Shown: positions 35,324 through 43,704 of the stretch, in pieces | How the letters are laid out: each line of letters starts with the position of its first letter | Position numbering within the stretch: the first letter of the stretch is position 1 | Source: a bacterium | Lineage (GTDB): Bacteria > Planctomycetota > JAFGQW01 | Length of the DNA: 64,000 nt | Direction: 5' to 3' | Assembly: GCA_030426805.1 (NCBI GenBank) | Contig: JAUHXU010000003.1 | Location: 1 to 64,000, forward strand | The notes under the pieces: generated by a model | What the model was told of the DNA's origin: nothing | What the model saw: the letters and a program-made list of their open reading frames with translations, nothing else | Database searches by the model: none | Program-made: the position numbers and the translations under genes

Positions 35324-35349
35324 CACTGTATGGGTTCACCCAAACAGTG
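35324..35349. promoter_or_regulatory. 26-bp inverted repeat, GntR operator candidate
   Basis: Left arm CACTGT then TGGGT, right arm ACCCA then ACAGTG, with a central TC and one mismatched A pair. It lies just upstream of the GntR gene. A second small inverted repeat (CAGTG at 35314 with CACTG at 35324) overlaps its left edge. Size, symmetry and position fit an autoregulatory YtrA-type operator. Confidence 0.65.
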
Positions 35350-35402
35350 GCGCCCCCTACGCGTCCCGTCCTGGAGATTTCCGAGAAAGTTCGGCGACCT
35401 GG

Positions 35403-36110
35403 CTACAGCGTGAAACTCGTCGCGAGGCCGATCAGCCCGCCGAAGACGCCGCCCCAGACGACCAGCCACCCCAGGTGGCGCCGGATCATGTCCTGCATGA
35501 TCTCCTTCACGAGTTCGGGGGTCAGTTCGTCGAGGCGCGCCCGGACGATCCCGTCCACCTGCTCGGCGATCCGGTCGGCGGGCGCCGCGGCCTCGAGCCC
35601 GGTCCGGATCGCATGCTGGACCGAGTCCGACGCGGCGACCCGGCCGATCATCGAGCGCATCTTCGCCTTCACCGGTTCGCGCAGCGGCTCGAGCGCCCGC
35701 TCGCCGCCGGCCATCGCGAGCATCGGGCCGAACTTCGACTCGCGGATCGTCGAGACGAGCGTCTCGTAGGCGTGTTCGTAATCCACCGCATCGACGATCG
35801 GGGCCGGGTCGAAACCGGCGCCGAACGACTCGCTGCTCATGAACCGGCGGATGTTCTCGGCGGTGAAGAACTGCCCCATGATCAGCCCGTGGATGCCCTG
35901 ACGAAAGTCCTCGAAGCGGGCCGGAATCACGCCGGAGCCATAGAGGAACGGCACCTTCTCGAACAACATGTGGATCGCGAGCCAGTTCGTCACCGCGCCC
36001 GCGAGTGCGAAGTAGCCGGTCGCCAGCACGTGCGTGCCACCCGCCGGGATCGCGAGGCCGACGCCGATCAGCGCCAGCGCCGCGAGGTTCGTCACGAGGC
36101 TCTTGTTCAT
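35403..36110 (-). CDS. DUF445 membrane protein
   Basis: A 235-residue membrane protein of the DUF445/YheB group. It starts with two hydrophobic helices (NLAALALIGVGLAIPAG; VLATGYFALAGAVTNWLAIHMLFE), where GAVTNWLAIxMLF is the family signature. A long amphipathic helical cytoplasmic or periplasmic part follows (PVKAKMRSMIGRVAASDSVQHAIRTGLEAA ...), and one more hydrophobic helix (WLVVWGGVFGGLIGLATSF) ends it. Function in the family is not settled; it is often linked to membrane or cell-envelope homeostasis. The ATG at 36110 is nearest to the first helix. Divergent from the repeat lipoprotein. Confidence 0.85.
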   Translation of the reverse strand: MNKSLVTNLAALALIGVGLAIPAGGTHVLATGYFALAGAVTNWLAIHMLFEKVPFLYGSGVIPARFEDFRQGIHGLIMGQFFTAENIRRFMSSESFGAGFDPAPIVDAVDYEHAYETLVSTIRESKFGPMLAMAGGERALEPLREPVKAKMRSMIGRVAASDSVQHAIRTGLEAAAPADRIAEQVDGIVRARLDELTPELVKEIMQDMIRRHLGWLVVWGGVFGGLIGLATSFTL

Positions 36111-36200
36111 GGCATACTGATTAGCTCGATTTCCTCGCGAATCGTCGCGTTTCCGATCGAATGGCGCCGCCGTACCACCCCACCGTCGAGAGGTTCGAGC

Positions 36201-37442
36201 ATGGACACCCGTCTCCTCCGCGCGGCCGGCGCCGCGCTCGTCTGCGTGCTGCTGTCGGCCTGCGGACACCACAACGGCACCGTCTACCTGACGACCACGA
36301 CCCGCGACGAGAACGGCGTCGTCTCCTCGGTCCGAGTCGAGCGCGTCGGCGGCGAAGCGCGGTTCGCGGCCTACCGCGACGGCGAGTTGCTCGGCCTCGA
36401 CGGCTTCGATCCCGACCGCCTCGACTGGGTCGACGCGGACCGCTGGGTGGACCATCCGGATCTCGACGCGTGGCGCCGCGCGCTGCAGGCGGCGCAACGA
36501 CTCGCCGAGGACCCGAGTGCCTCGCCCGAAGCCGTCGCGAAAGCCGCGTCGGCCGTACCGTTCCGCGTGGCCCGGGGCGACGTCCTCGTCGGGTGGGCCG
36601 GCGACGACGTCGGCCGCAACGCCGCACTGCTCGACGCGCTCGCCACGATGGACGACGAGTTGCCCGCATCGCGCGTCGACGCGATCGCCGAAGGCGCCCT
36701 CCGCGCCGACGGGCTCGACGACGCACGCCTCGCTGCGTGGGTCCGCTACGCGTTCAGCGCCGATGCACGCGACGCGGCTCGGCGCATCGCCGCCGCCCCG
36801 CAAGCCGGCCGCGCGACGGCGCGAATCGTGCTGGACGACATCGACGAGTTCCTCGGGTCCGAGCGGAAAGCCGCCTACATCGCGGTCGGCAAGCAACTGC
36901 TCGGCAACGCCGACGACGAGCGCGCGCTCGCCCGCGAGATCGACGAGTTGCTCGCATCGGACCGGTGCACCGCGATGCTCGCGCTGCTCGACGCGCCGGG
37001 CGCAACGCCCGCATGGCACCGCGCGCTGATCGACGAACTCGACGAGTTGCTCGCATCCGACCGCGCGAAGGTGTTCGACGCACTCGCCGGGCGGGTCCAG
37101 GGCGACCCCGAGTCGATCGATCGCCTCGTGGGCGAACTCGACGAACTGCTCGCGTCCCACCGCCGCGCGGCGGTCTTGCGCCTGCTCCGGTCGTCCGACG
37201 GGAGCGGCGTGCTCGAGCAGCGGTTGCTGCGCGAGATCGACGAGCTGCTCGCGAGCGACCGCGCCGCCGTGATGGACGCGATCATCGCCGGCCGCGCGTT
37301 CGAGGTACCGGCGGTTCAGCTCGCGGTCGTCGACGCGACCGACGAGCTGCTGCTCAGCGACCGAAAGCGGATGGTGCGGCGGATCGCCGACGACGCGCGC
37401 ACGTCGCCCGCCGCGAAGGACGCGGCTTGGGAAAAGCGCTGA
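36201..37442 (+). CDS. Lipoprotein with 33-residue DELLASDR repeats
   Basis: A 413-residue lipoprotein. LLSACGHH gives a lipobox with Cys21. Residues 25-110 form a small N-terminal domain (GTVYLTTTTRDENGVVSSVRVERV ...). From about residue 150 the protein is a solenoid of alpha-helical repeats, each with a motif DELLASDR: 214 (DEFLGSER), 247, 280, 313, 346 and 380, spaced 33, 33, 33, 33 and 34 residues. Degenerate copies at about 150 (DDELPASR) and 182 (AFSADAR) keep the same phase. HEAT- or Armadillo-like packing seems likely, with the acidic DEL and basic R pair on one face. I do not recognise the family. GAGAGG precedes the ATG at 36201. Confidence 0.78.
   Translation: MDTRLLRAAGAALVCVLLSACGHHNGTVYLTTTTRDENGVVSSVRVERVGGEARFAAYRDGELLGLDGFDPDRLDWVDADRWVDHPDLDAWRRALQAAQRLAEDPSASPEAVAKAASAVPFRVARGDVLVGWAGDDVGRNAALLDALATMDDELPASRVDAIAEGALRADGLDDARLAAWVRYAFSADARDAARRIAAAPQAGRATARIVLDDIDEFLGSERKAAYIAVGKQLLGNADDERALAREIDELLASDRCTAMLALLDAPGATPAWHRALIDELDELLASDRAKVFDALAGRVQGDPESIDRLVGELDELLASHRRAAVLRLLRSSDGSGVLEQRLLREIDELLASDRAAVMDAIIAGRAFEVPAVQLAVVDATDELLLSDRKRMVRRIADDARTSPAAKDAAWEKR
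36840..37364 (+). repeat. 99-bp periodic coding repeat
   Basis: The DELLASDR codons recur at 36840, 36939, 37038, 37137, 37236 and 37338, about 99 bases apart, with clear nucleotide identity between neighbouring copies (for example GACGAGTTGCTCGCATC in two copies). Recent tandem duplication within the gene is likely. Confidence 0.75.
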
Positions 37443-37446
37443 CGGG

Positions 37447-37752
37447 TCAGAACCCCAGCTCGGTCTTGCGCTCCTCGGCCCCGGGGAGCGGGTCGAGCTT
37501 CTCATTGCACACCGGCAGGTCGGGCGCCTTGTCGGCGTTGATCTGGATCCACTCCTGCTTGTCGTCCGGGACGTCCTCTTCCATCAGGATCGCTTCGACC
37601 GGGCACTCCGGCACGCACGCACCGCAATCGATGCACTCGTCCGGATCGATGTAGATCATGTCGTCGCCGAGGTGGAAGCAGTCGACCGGGCAGACGGTCA
37701 CGCAATCGGTGAAACGGCAACGTTGGCAATTGTCGATGACGACGTGGGTCAT
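37447..37752 (-). CDS. fdxA: 7Fe ferredoxin FdxA
   Basis: A 101-residue seven-iron ferredoxin. The cysteines match the Azotobacter ferredoxin I pattern shifted by one: Cys9, Cys17 and Cys50 should bind the [3Fe-4S] cluster, and Cys21, Cys40, Cys43 and Cys46 the [4Fe-4S] cluster. TDCVTVCPVDCFHLGDDMIYIDPDECIDCGACVPECPVEAI is diagnostic; the C-terminal extension ends in LPGAEERK. It transfers single electrons in the cytoplasm. The ATG at 37752 has GGAGTG upstream. It is convergent with the repeat lipoprotein and divergent from the threonine dehydrogenase gene across a region holding a large inverted repeat. Confidence 0.95.
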   Translation of the reverse strand: MTHVVIDNCQRCRFTDCVTVCPVDCFHLGDDMIYIDPDECIDCGACVPECPVEAILMEEDVPDDKQEWIQINADKAPDLPVCNEKLDPLPGAEERKTELGF

Positions 37753-37818
37753 GGTTCACTCCGTGGACTGGTGGGGCCGCCCGCGGCTCGCGCGGCAGCA
37801 TGAGACTACCGCCGATCA

Positions 37819-37879
37819 GGCGCGGGTCAAGCGACCGTTTCGGTCGCCGGCACCTCCCCGTCCGCGCTTGACCCGCGCC
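37819..37879. repeat. 15-bp inverted repeat with nested hairpin
   Basis: Perfect 15-base arms at 37819-37833 and 37865-37879 enclose a second perfect hairpin (GCGACCG at 37831-37837, loop TTT, CGGTCGC at 37841-37847). It lies in the 189-base gap between the divergent fdxA and threonine dehydrogenase genes, 67 bases from the first start and 62 from the second. It could be an operator pair, an RNA structure, or a remnant of a palindromic element. Confidence 0.6.
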
Positions 37880-37941
37880 CGGGACCGGTCGATGATGTCC
37901 GGCTCGGGCATCCACCCAGAGGGCATTGAAGAGAGCCGCAC

Positions 37942-38958
37942 ATGCGCAACCCGGCGATTCTGATCACGGGCGCGTCGGGCGAGATGGGCACCGGCCTCAT
38001 CGAGCGACTGGCGCGACTCGGCACGCACGAGATCATCACGCTCGACATCTCGCCGATGGCGCCGGAACTCCGCGACAAGGTCGCCGAGGTCTACACCGGC
38101 AACATCCTCGACCAGGACCTGCTCGAGCGGCTGCTCGCCCGGTTCGAGGTCGTCGAGGTCTACCACCTCGCGGCGCTCCTGTCGACGCGCGCGGAGTTCA
38201 GCCCGGACACCGCCCACCGCGTGAACGTCGAGGGCACGATCAGCCTGCTGAACTTCGCGATGAACCAGGCGACGTCGCACGGCAAGCCGGTCAAGTTCTT
38301 CTACCCGTCGTCGATCGCCGTCTACGGCATGCCCGACCTCGACGCGAAGGCCGCCTACCCGCGGGTCAAAGAGCACCAGTGGAACGAGCCGACGACGATG
38401 TACGGCTGCAACAAGCTCTACTGCGAACTGCTCGGGCGCTACTACGCGAAGCACTACAAGCAGATGGCGGCCGACTCGTTCCGCGACCGGATCGACTTCC
38501 GCGGCATCCGCTTCCCCGGCCTGATCAGCGCCGTGACGATGCCCACCGGCGGCACGTCGGACTACGCGCCGGAGATGCTCCACGCCGCGGCCAAGGGCGA
38601 GCCGTACGCGTGCTTCGTCCGCGAGGACACCGCGATCCCGTTCATGACGATGCCCGATGCGGTCGACGCGATCCGCCGGCTGATGGAGGCCCCGCGGGAC
38701 GCGTTGACGCGCCAGACCTACAACATCACCGCGTTCAGCCCGTCGGCGGCCGAGATCCGGGACCTGGTCGTCGAGGCGTTCCCGGCTGCCGCGATCTCGT
38801 TCGAGCCCGATTTGAAACGCCAGGCGATCGTCGACACGTGGCCCGCCGACGTCGACGACACGCCGGCTCGTCGCGATTTCGGACTCGCGCCGAAGCACGA
38901 TCTGCGGAGCGCTTTCGCCGACTATCTGGTTCCGGAGATCCGAGCGCGTTACAACTGA
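37942..38958 (+). CDS. SDR-type L-threonine 3-dehydrogenase
   Basis: A 338-residue NAD-dependent dehydrogenase of the extended SDR family. ITGASGEMG (residues 8-16) is the nucleotide-binding motif and the catalytic Tyr-x-x-x-Lys is MYGCNK (Tyr154, Lys158), with the serine in YPSSIAVYG. RFPGLISAVTMPTGGTSDYAPEM and CFVREDTAIPFMTMPDAVDA are characteristic of the short-chain (UDP-galactose-epimerase-like) L-threonine dehydrogenases, which form 2-amino-3-ketobutyrate. No kbl lyase gene is close. The ATG at 37942 has AAGAGAG upstream. It is followed by cysteine dioxygenase after 25 bases, probably one transcript. Confidence 0.85.
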   Translation: MRNPAILITGASGEMGTGLIERLARLGTHEIITLDISPMAPELRDKVAEVYTGNILDQDLLERLLARFEVVEVYHLAALLSTRAEFSPDTAHRVNVEGTISLLNFAMNQATSHGKPVKFFYPSSIAVYGMPDLDAKAAYPRVKEHQWNEPTTMYGCNKLYCELLGRYYAKHYKQMAADSFRDRIDFRGIRFPGLISAVTMPTGGTSDYAPEMLHAAAKGEPYACFVREDTAIPFMTMPDAVDAIRRLMEAPRDALTRQTYNITAFSPSAAEIRDLVVEAFPAAAISFEPDLKRQAIVDTWPADVDDTPARRDFGLAPKHDLRSAFADYLVPEIRARYN

Positions 38959-38983
38959 ACGAGCCCCGTTTCTCGGAGAATCG

Positions 38984-39541
38984 ATGTCCACCGAACCGAT
39001 CCAGCACTTCGTCGAGCAACTGAACGCCGAGTTCGCCCGAGACATGCGCGGCCCGAACGTGCTCGCGCTGCTCGAGGACTACGTCGCGAAGCACGACGAC
39101 TGGCGCCGGTTCGCGATGTTCCGCGAGGACGGCACGCGCTACTCGCGCAACCTCGTCGAGCGCAACGACGCCTACGAATTGCTCGTGCTCTGCTGGGGCC
39201 CCGGGCAGACGAGCCCGATCCACAACCACGAGGGCCAGAACTGCTGGATGGCGATCCTCGAGGGGGCGATCGAAGAAGTCTATTACCGCTTCCCCGACGG
39301 CAGCGGATCCCCGCTGGCCCAGGTCGGCGAGCCGACGACCTACCGCGCCGGCCAGGCCGGCTACATCAGCGACGAGATCGCGCTGCACCTGATCCGCCCG
39401 GCCGGCGAGGCCCCGGCCGTCTCGCTGCACCTCTACTCGCGTCCGTTCGACAAGTGCAACCTCTACTGCCCGGAGACGGGCGAGGTCACGCTCTGCCGCC
39501 TCGGGTATCACTCGCGCCACGGCGAGCTGGTGCCCGCCTGA
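38984..39541 (+). CDS. Cysteine dioxygenase
   Basis: A 185-residue cupin that oxidises L-cysteine to cysteine sulfinate with O2 and iron. The ligands His80 and His82 (PIHNHEGQNCWM) and His135 (IALHLI) are present. Cys87 and Tyr151 (HLYSRP) match the thioether-forming Cys-Tyr pair of eukaryote-like type I enzymes, with about the same spacing as in mammalian CDO. Length and the C-terminal DKCNLYCPETG fit. It follows the threonine dehydrogenase gene closely, implying joint amino-acid catabolism. Confidence 0.92.
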   Translation: MSTEPIQHFVEQLNAEFARDMRGPNVLALLEDYVAKHDDWRRFAMFREDGTRYSRNLVERNDAYELLVLCWGPGQTSPIHNHEGQNCWMAILEGAIEEVYYRFPDGSGSPLAQVGEPTTYRAGQAGYISDEIALHLIRPAGEAPAVSLHLYSRPFDKCNLYCPETGEVTLCRLGYHSRHGELVPA

Positions 39542-39573
39542 TCGCGCCACTGTTCACGCCCCCTGCCGCGCGC

Positions 39574-39579
39574 TAAGAT
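39574..39579 (+). promoter_or_regulatory. -10 box for leaderless FeS-NrfD mRNA
   Basis: TAAGAT ends seven bases before the ATG at 39587, without any Shine-Dalgarno. A partial -35 (TGTTCA) lies 17 bases further upstream. Confidence 0.4.
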
Positions 39580-39586
39580 CGCCCGC

Positions 39587-41173
39587 ATGAACTTCGGCTT
39601 CGTCATCGATCAGCGCAAGTGCATCGGCTGCCACGCGTGCACCGTCGCGTGCAAGTCCGAGCACGACGTGCCGCTCGGCGTCTACCGCACGCACGTCAAA
39701 TACGTCGAGAAGGGCGCCTATCCGGACACGACGCGCTCGTTCAGCGTTCACCGCTGCAACCACTGCGCCGACGCGCCGTGCACGACGATCTGCCCGACGA
39801 GCGCGCTCTTCACGCGATCCGACGGGATCGTCGACTTCGACAACCGCCGCTGCATCGGCTGCAAGGCGTGCATGCAGGCGTGCCCCTACGACGCGCTCTA
39901 CATCGATCCGAAGACGAACACCGCCGCGAAGTGCAACTACTGCGCCCACCGCGTCGACCACGGCTACGAGCCGGCGTGCGTGATCGTCTGCCCGGTCGAG
40001 GCGATCGTCTCGGGCGACGTCGACGATCCGACGAGCAAGATCGCGCGGACGGTCGCCCGCGAGAAGGTCAGCGTCCGCAAGGCGGAGAAGGCGACCGTGC
40101 CGAACGTGTGGTACGTCGACGCCGACCACGCGTCGCTCACAGCGGCCGCGGCCGACCGCGAAGCGCAGTACGCATTCACCGACCAGGCCAAGGGCGTCGG
40201 GCACCACGCGAAGCACCACGGCGGCGACACGCTGCTCGCGCTCGCGATGGAGCATGCCCGCGCGACCGGCCAGCCGCTCGACGACCGCGCGGTCGACCGC
40301 GTGTCGCAGGAACTCGAGCGCGAGGCGCAGTTCGCGAACCGCCGCGTCTACGACGCGCCGTCCAAGGGCGTGCTGTGGGGCTGGGAGGTCACGGCCTACA
40401 TCTGGACGAAGGCGGTCGCGACCGGCGCGCTCCTCGTCGGCTACCTGCCGTTCGCGATCGCCGGCACCGCCGACGCGATCCCGCGCGGCTTCGAGCTGAC
40501 GATGCTGCTCACGACGCTCGTCTTCATGGCGCTGACCGGCGCGCTGCTCGTCAAGGACCTCGACCGCCCGGACCGCTTCCTCTACGTGATGCTGCGACCG
40601 AACTGGTCGTCGTGGCTCGTTCGCGGTGCCTACATCATCGCGGCGTTCTGCGGCGTCGTGACGGTGATGTTCCTCGCGCACGTCGTCAAGTGGCGCGGAT
40701 TGATCGATCTGCTGCTCTGGCCGTCGATCGCGCTCGCCGCCGCGACGGCGATCTACACCGCGTTCTTGTTCGCGCAGGCGAAGGGGCGCGACGCGTGGCA
40801 GTCGCCGCTCGGCGCGGTGAAGATGCTCGCGCACGCGGTGATCGCCGGGTGCGCGTTCACGGCGCTGTTCGGCGCGATGCCGACGGGGCTCTTCGTCACC
40901 GCGTGCGGCATGCACCTCTTCGTCCACGCGATCGAGCTGTTCAGCACGCACGCATCGAAGGACGCCGCACGCGCGGTCGAGATCATGACCGACAAGCGTG
41001 GCCGCTTCTACCCGATCCTCGTGCAGGGAATCGTCTACGCGGGCATCCTCCCGATCGCGCTCGTCGTGTTCTGGCCGAGCACCGCGGTCGTCGCCGGCCT
41101 CTTCGCGCTGATCGGCATCTACCTGTCCGAGTTGGTCTGGGTCCGCGTGCCCCAGTTGATCCCGCTCGACTAA
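39587..41173 (+). CDS. Fused four-cluster ferredoxin/NrfD-like membrane subunit
   Basis: A 528-residue protein joining two subunits normally encoded separately. Residues 1-190 are a DmsB/PsrB/NrfC-type electron-transfer domain with four cysteine clusters: CIGCHACTVAC, CNHCADAPCTTICP, CIGCKACMQACP, and CNYC...ACVIVCP, so four [4Fe-4S] clusters. After a linker (residues 190-260) come about eight membrane helices of NrfD/PsrC type (VLWGWEVTAYIWTKAVATGALLVGY, DLDRPDRFLYVMLRPNWSSWLVRGAYII ...) that bind quinone. No signal peptide, so the clusters face the cytoplasm. A molybdopterin catalytic subunit is not adjacent; the best candidate is at 60701-63556. A TAAGAT box seven bases before the ATG suggests a leaderless mRNA. 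Confidence 0.88.
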   Translation: MNFGFVIDQRKCIGCHACTVACKSEHDVPLGVYRTHVKYVEKGAYPDTTRSFSVHRCNHCADAPCTTICPTSALFTRSDGIVDFDNRRCIGCKACMQACPYDALYIDPKTNTAAKCNYCAHRVDHGYEPACVIVCPVEAIVSGDVDDPTSKIARTVAREKVSVRKAEKATVPNVWYVDADHASLTAAAADREAQYAFTDQAKGVGHHAKHHGGDTLLALAMEHARATGQPLDDRAVDRVSQELEREAQFANRRVYDAPSKGVLWGWEVTAYIWTKAVATGALLVGYLPFAIAGTADAIPRGFELTMLLTTLVFMALTGALLVKDLDRPDRFLYVMLRPNWSSWLVRGAYIIAAFCGVVTVMFLAHVVKWRGLIDLLLWPSIALAAATAIYTAFLFAQAKGRDAWQSPLGAVKMLAHAVIAGCAFTALFGAMPTGLFVTACGMHLFVHAIELFSTHASKDAARAVEIMTDKRGRFYPILVQGIVYAGILPIALVVFWPSTAVVAGLFALIGIYLSELVWVRVPQLIPLD

Positions 41174-41177
41174 CGGC

Positions 41178-43559
41178 TCATCGGTCGAGCCAGGCCTCGA
41201 CCCGTTCGGCGTCGCGTCGCGCGGGTGCCGAATCGGGCGCGAGCGCCTGAATCGCGCCGATCGCCGCGCGAAGGAGCGCGTCGTCGCTCGTGGCGCCCGA
41301 CCCCAGCGATGAGCGCCGCTCGAGGAACTGACGCAGGAACACGAGCGCCGCGCCGCGGTCCTCGCGGCCGACCGCGACTCGCGCGAGCGCACGCAGCGCG
41401 GTCGCCCCCACCGCCGGATCGTCGCAGAGCGACTCGAGCACCGGGATCGCGCGACGCGCGGCGGGCCCGATCGAGCCGAGCAACCGGATCCAACGCTCGG
41501 CGACCGGGACGGGCAGCCACGACGTCCCGTCGAACCGCGCGATGAGCAGGTCGACCGCGGGCTCCGCCGCCGGCCCCATCCGCGCGAGCGCCCGATCACC
41601 ACCGTGCTTCGCCAGCGTGATCGGATCGACGCCATGGGCCCACAGGAGCGGCGGAAACAACGCGAGGAAGCGGGACGCATCGCTGCACAGGCGTTCGTCG
41701 TTCGCAAGCCGTGTGACCGCCGGGACGGCGAGCGCCACCGCGGGGTCGAGCCGGACGCGACGACCGCGACCGCGCGGCGGCGCCGGCGCCACGCACGTGA
41801 TGGCGGACAACGCCACGATCGCGCTCTTGCGCACGGACACCGATGCCCCCTCGCCGGCGGGCCATCGCCCTTCGGCGATGCCGACGAGCAGGTGGACGCG
41901 GTCGGCCGGGTGGACTCGCAGCGCCGCGATCGCACGGGTCACGATGTAGCCGTGTGGACGTTGAAGGCGCGCCTCACACCACGCGCGCACGTGCTCGGGG
42001 ACGACCCGGGCGAACGAGATCGCGAGGTTGCGTTCGAGCGGCACGGTCTCGAGCGCGGTGTGCGTCGCGTCGTCGATCGACGCGAAGCGCGCGAGGGCAT
42101 CGAGAGCGACCTCCTGTAGCTGGACGTCGTCTCCGGTCGCGGCGGCCGTGAGCACCGGCAGCGACGACGCATCGGGCGTCTGCCCGAGCGACCACGTCGC
42201 GAGCACCCGCAGCGCTCCCGTCGCATCGCGCGCGAGCCGCTGGCGGTCGGCCAGCCCTGCATCGAGCGCGGTGAGGGCTCGCACGGAAGCGCCGCGCACG
42301 CGCTCATCCGGATCGGCGAGTGCGTCGTGCGCAGCGCGGATCGCGACACGCGGATCGACGATCCCTTGCTCGGCGACGACCCGGAACGCGAGCGCGCGGA
42401 CGACGGGATCCGGCGCGGCGATCGCGGCGACGACCGCGTCGGCGACGGGCGGCGTACGCGGCGGGACACGCATCTTCGCGAGCCGCGCCAGGGCAGCCGC
42501 CCGCGTGGCGCTCTCGTCCGACGAAAGGTCGGCGATCACGAAGGGCCGCGGGGGCGATTGCGGCTCGTCGATGCCGAGCGCGTAGCGCGTCCGCCACGCA
42601 TCGCGTGCCTGCGCGTCGTATGCACGCGCGAGAACCTCGCGCACACCGGGTCGATCGCCGAGCCGGCGCAAACTCCGGCGCACCTCGACGCGCTCCTCGG
42701 GGCGATCGCTCCGCGCCGCGAGATCGAGCGCCGCGACGGTTCGCTGCAGGAACGGCGACGCGTCGGGCAGCGCGCCGAGTGCACGGACCGCCTCGATCCG
42801 GAGCACGCGGTCGCCCGACCGGATCGCGTCTTGCAGTCCGTCGACGGCCGCCACCGGCAACCGACGCAACCGGTGCGTGGCCCGGGTGGCGGCACGCCGC
42901 ACGTCGAGGTCCGGGTCCGCCAGCAACCGCGCGATGTCGAGGCGATCGGCGGCGCCGATCCGCGCGACCGCGACGGTCGCCGCCGCACGCGCGCCGGCGT
43001 CGGGATCGCGGGTCCCGGCGAGCAGGGGCTCCAGCGCCGACGACGCATCCTCGAACAGCCAGCCGAGCGCGGCGGCCGCGCCGCGCCGCGTGGTCGCGTC
43101 AGCGTCGCGCAACATCGGTGCGAGCGTTTCGGCCAGCCGCGACGGCGGGACGCCGAGCCGCGCGAGCACGCGCGTCGCGACGGCCGCGTTCTCCGGGTCG
43201 CGGACGAGACGCGGAAACAGCAGGCCGACCGTGTTCGGCCATCGCGCCCGGGCGAGCGTGTGCATCGCGCCGCGCCGCGTCATCGCGTAGGGGTCCTCGA
43301 GCGTCATCGCCCAGAACCGCGCCTCTGTGCGATCGATCGCGCGGGCGATCGGCACGGTGACGGACGGGCCGGACAGACACGGGCCCCGTGTCCTGGCCGC
43401 GAGTGCCCGCCGCGGACGTTCCGGCCGCACGCGCAACCACCAGTCGAGGATCGTGGCCTCGGGCGAGGGGGCCGGGGCCTGGACCTGGGCGGCGATCGTG
43501 CCGGCCGCCGACGAGGCGATCAGCGCCAGAGGGATGAGCCACGCAGACGTCGCGCGCAT
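41178..43559 (-). CDS. Exported HEAT-repeat protein
   Basis: A 793-residue protein with signal peptide MRATSAWLIPLALIASSAAGTIAAQ. Nearly all of the rest is a run of HEAT/PBS-lyase-like helical repeats, e.g. MTRRGAMHTLARARWPNTVGLLFPRLVRDPE, TTRRGAAAALGWLFEDASSALEPLLAG, DVRRAATRATHRLRRLPVAAVDGLQDAI, DPVVRALAFRVVAEQGIVDPRVAIRAA. Such proteins act as scaffolds outside or in the periplasm. The start at 43559 is supported by GAGGA about nine bases upstream; ATG at 43604 is an alternative lying before the signal peptide. It is divergent from the selenoprotein gene and convergent with the FeS-NrfD gene. Confidence 0.78.
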   Translation of the reverse strand: MRATSAWLIPLALIASSAAGTIAAQVQAPAPSPEATILDWWLRVRPERPRRALAARTRGPCLSGPSVTVPIARAIDRTEARFWAMTLEDPYAMTRRGAMHTLARARWPNTVGLLFPRLVRDPENAAVATRVLARLGVPPSRLAETLAPMLRDADATTRRGAAAALGWLFEDASSALEPLLAGTRDPDAGARAAATVAVARIGAADRLDIARLLADPDLDVRRAATRATHRLRRLPVAAVDGLQDAIRSGDRVLRIEAVRALGALPDASPFLQRTVAALDLAARSDRPEERVEVRRSLRRLGDRPGVREVLARAYDAQARDAWRTRYALGIDEPQSPPRPFVIADLSSDESATRAAALARLAKMRVPPRTPPVADAVVAAIAAPDPVVRALAFRVVAEQGIVDPRVAIRAAHDALADPDERVRGASVRALTALDAGLADRQRLARDATGALRVLATWSLGQTPDASSLPVLTAAATGDDVQLQEVALDALARFASIDDATHTALETVPLERNLAISFARVVPEHVRAWCEARLQRPHGYIVTRAIAALRVHPADRVHLLVGIAEGRWPAGEGASVSVRKSAIVALSAITCVAPAPPRGRGRRVRLDPAVALAVPAVTRLANDERLCSDASRFLALFPPLLWAHGVDPITLAKHGGDRALARMGPAAEPAVDLLIARFDGTSWLPVPVAERWIRLLGSIGPAARRAIPVLESLCDDPAVGATALRALARVAVGREDRGAALVFLRQFLERRSSLGSGATSDDALLRAAIGAIQALAPDSAPARRDAERVEAWLDR

Positions 43560-43704
43560 CGACGATGCATCCTCACGTCGAGGGTCCGATCCATGGCTGT
43601 CCATCAGCGTAGCACGCGACCGTCGCCCCCACAACGCAGCTCGATGGTGTTCTCCGACGCCACGCGGTATCCTCGTCCCGGGCAGCCGAGGAACGGAGCG
43701 GCAC

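Noticed and set aside
36840..37364. 99-base periodic repeat as a CRISPR or satellite array
   Set aside because: The period is coding, in frame, with diverged copies; there are no spacers.
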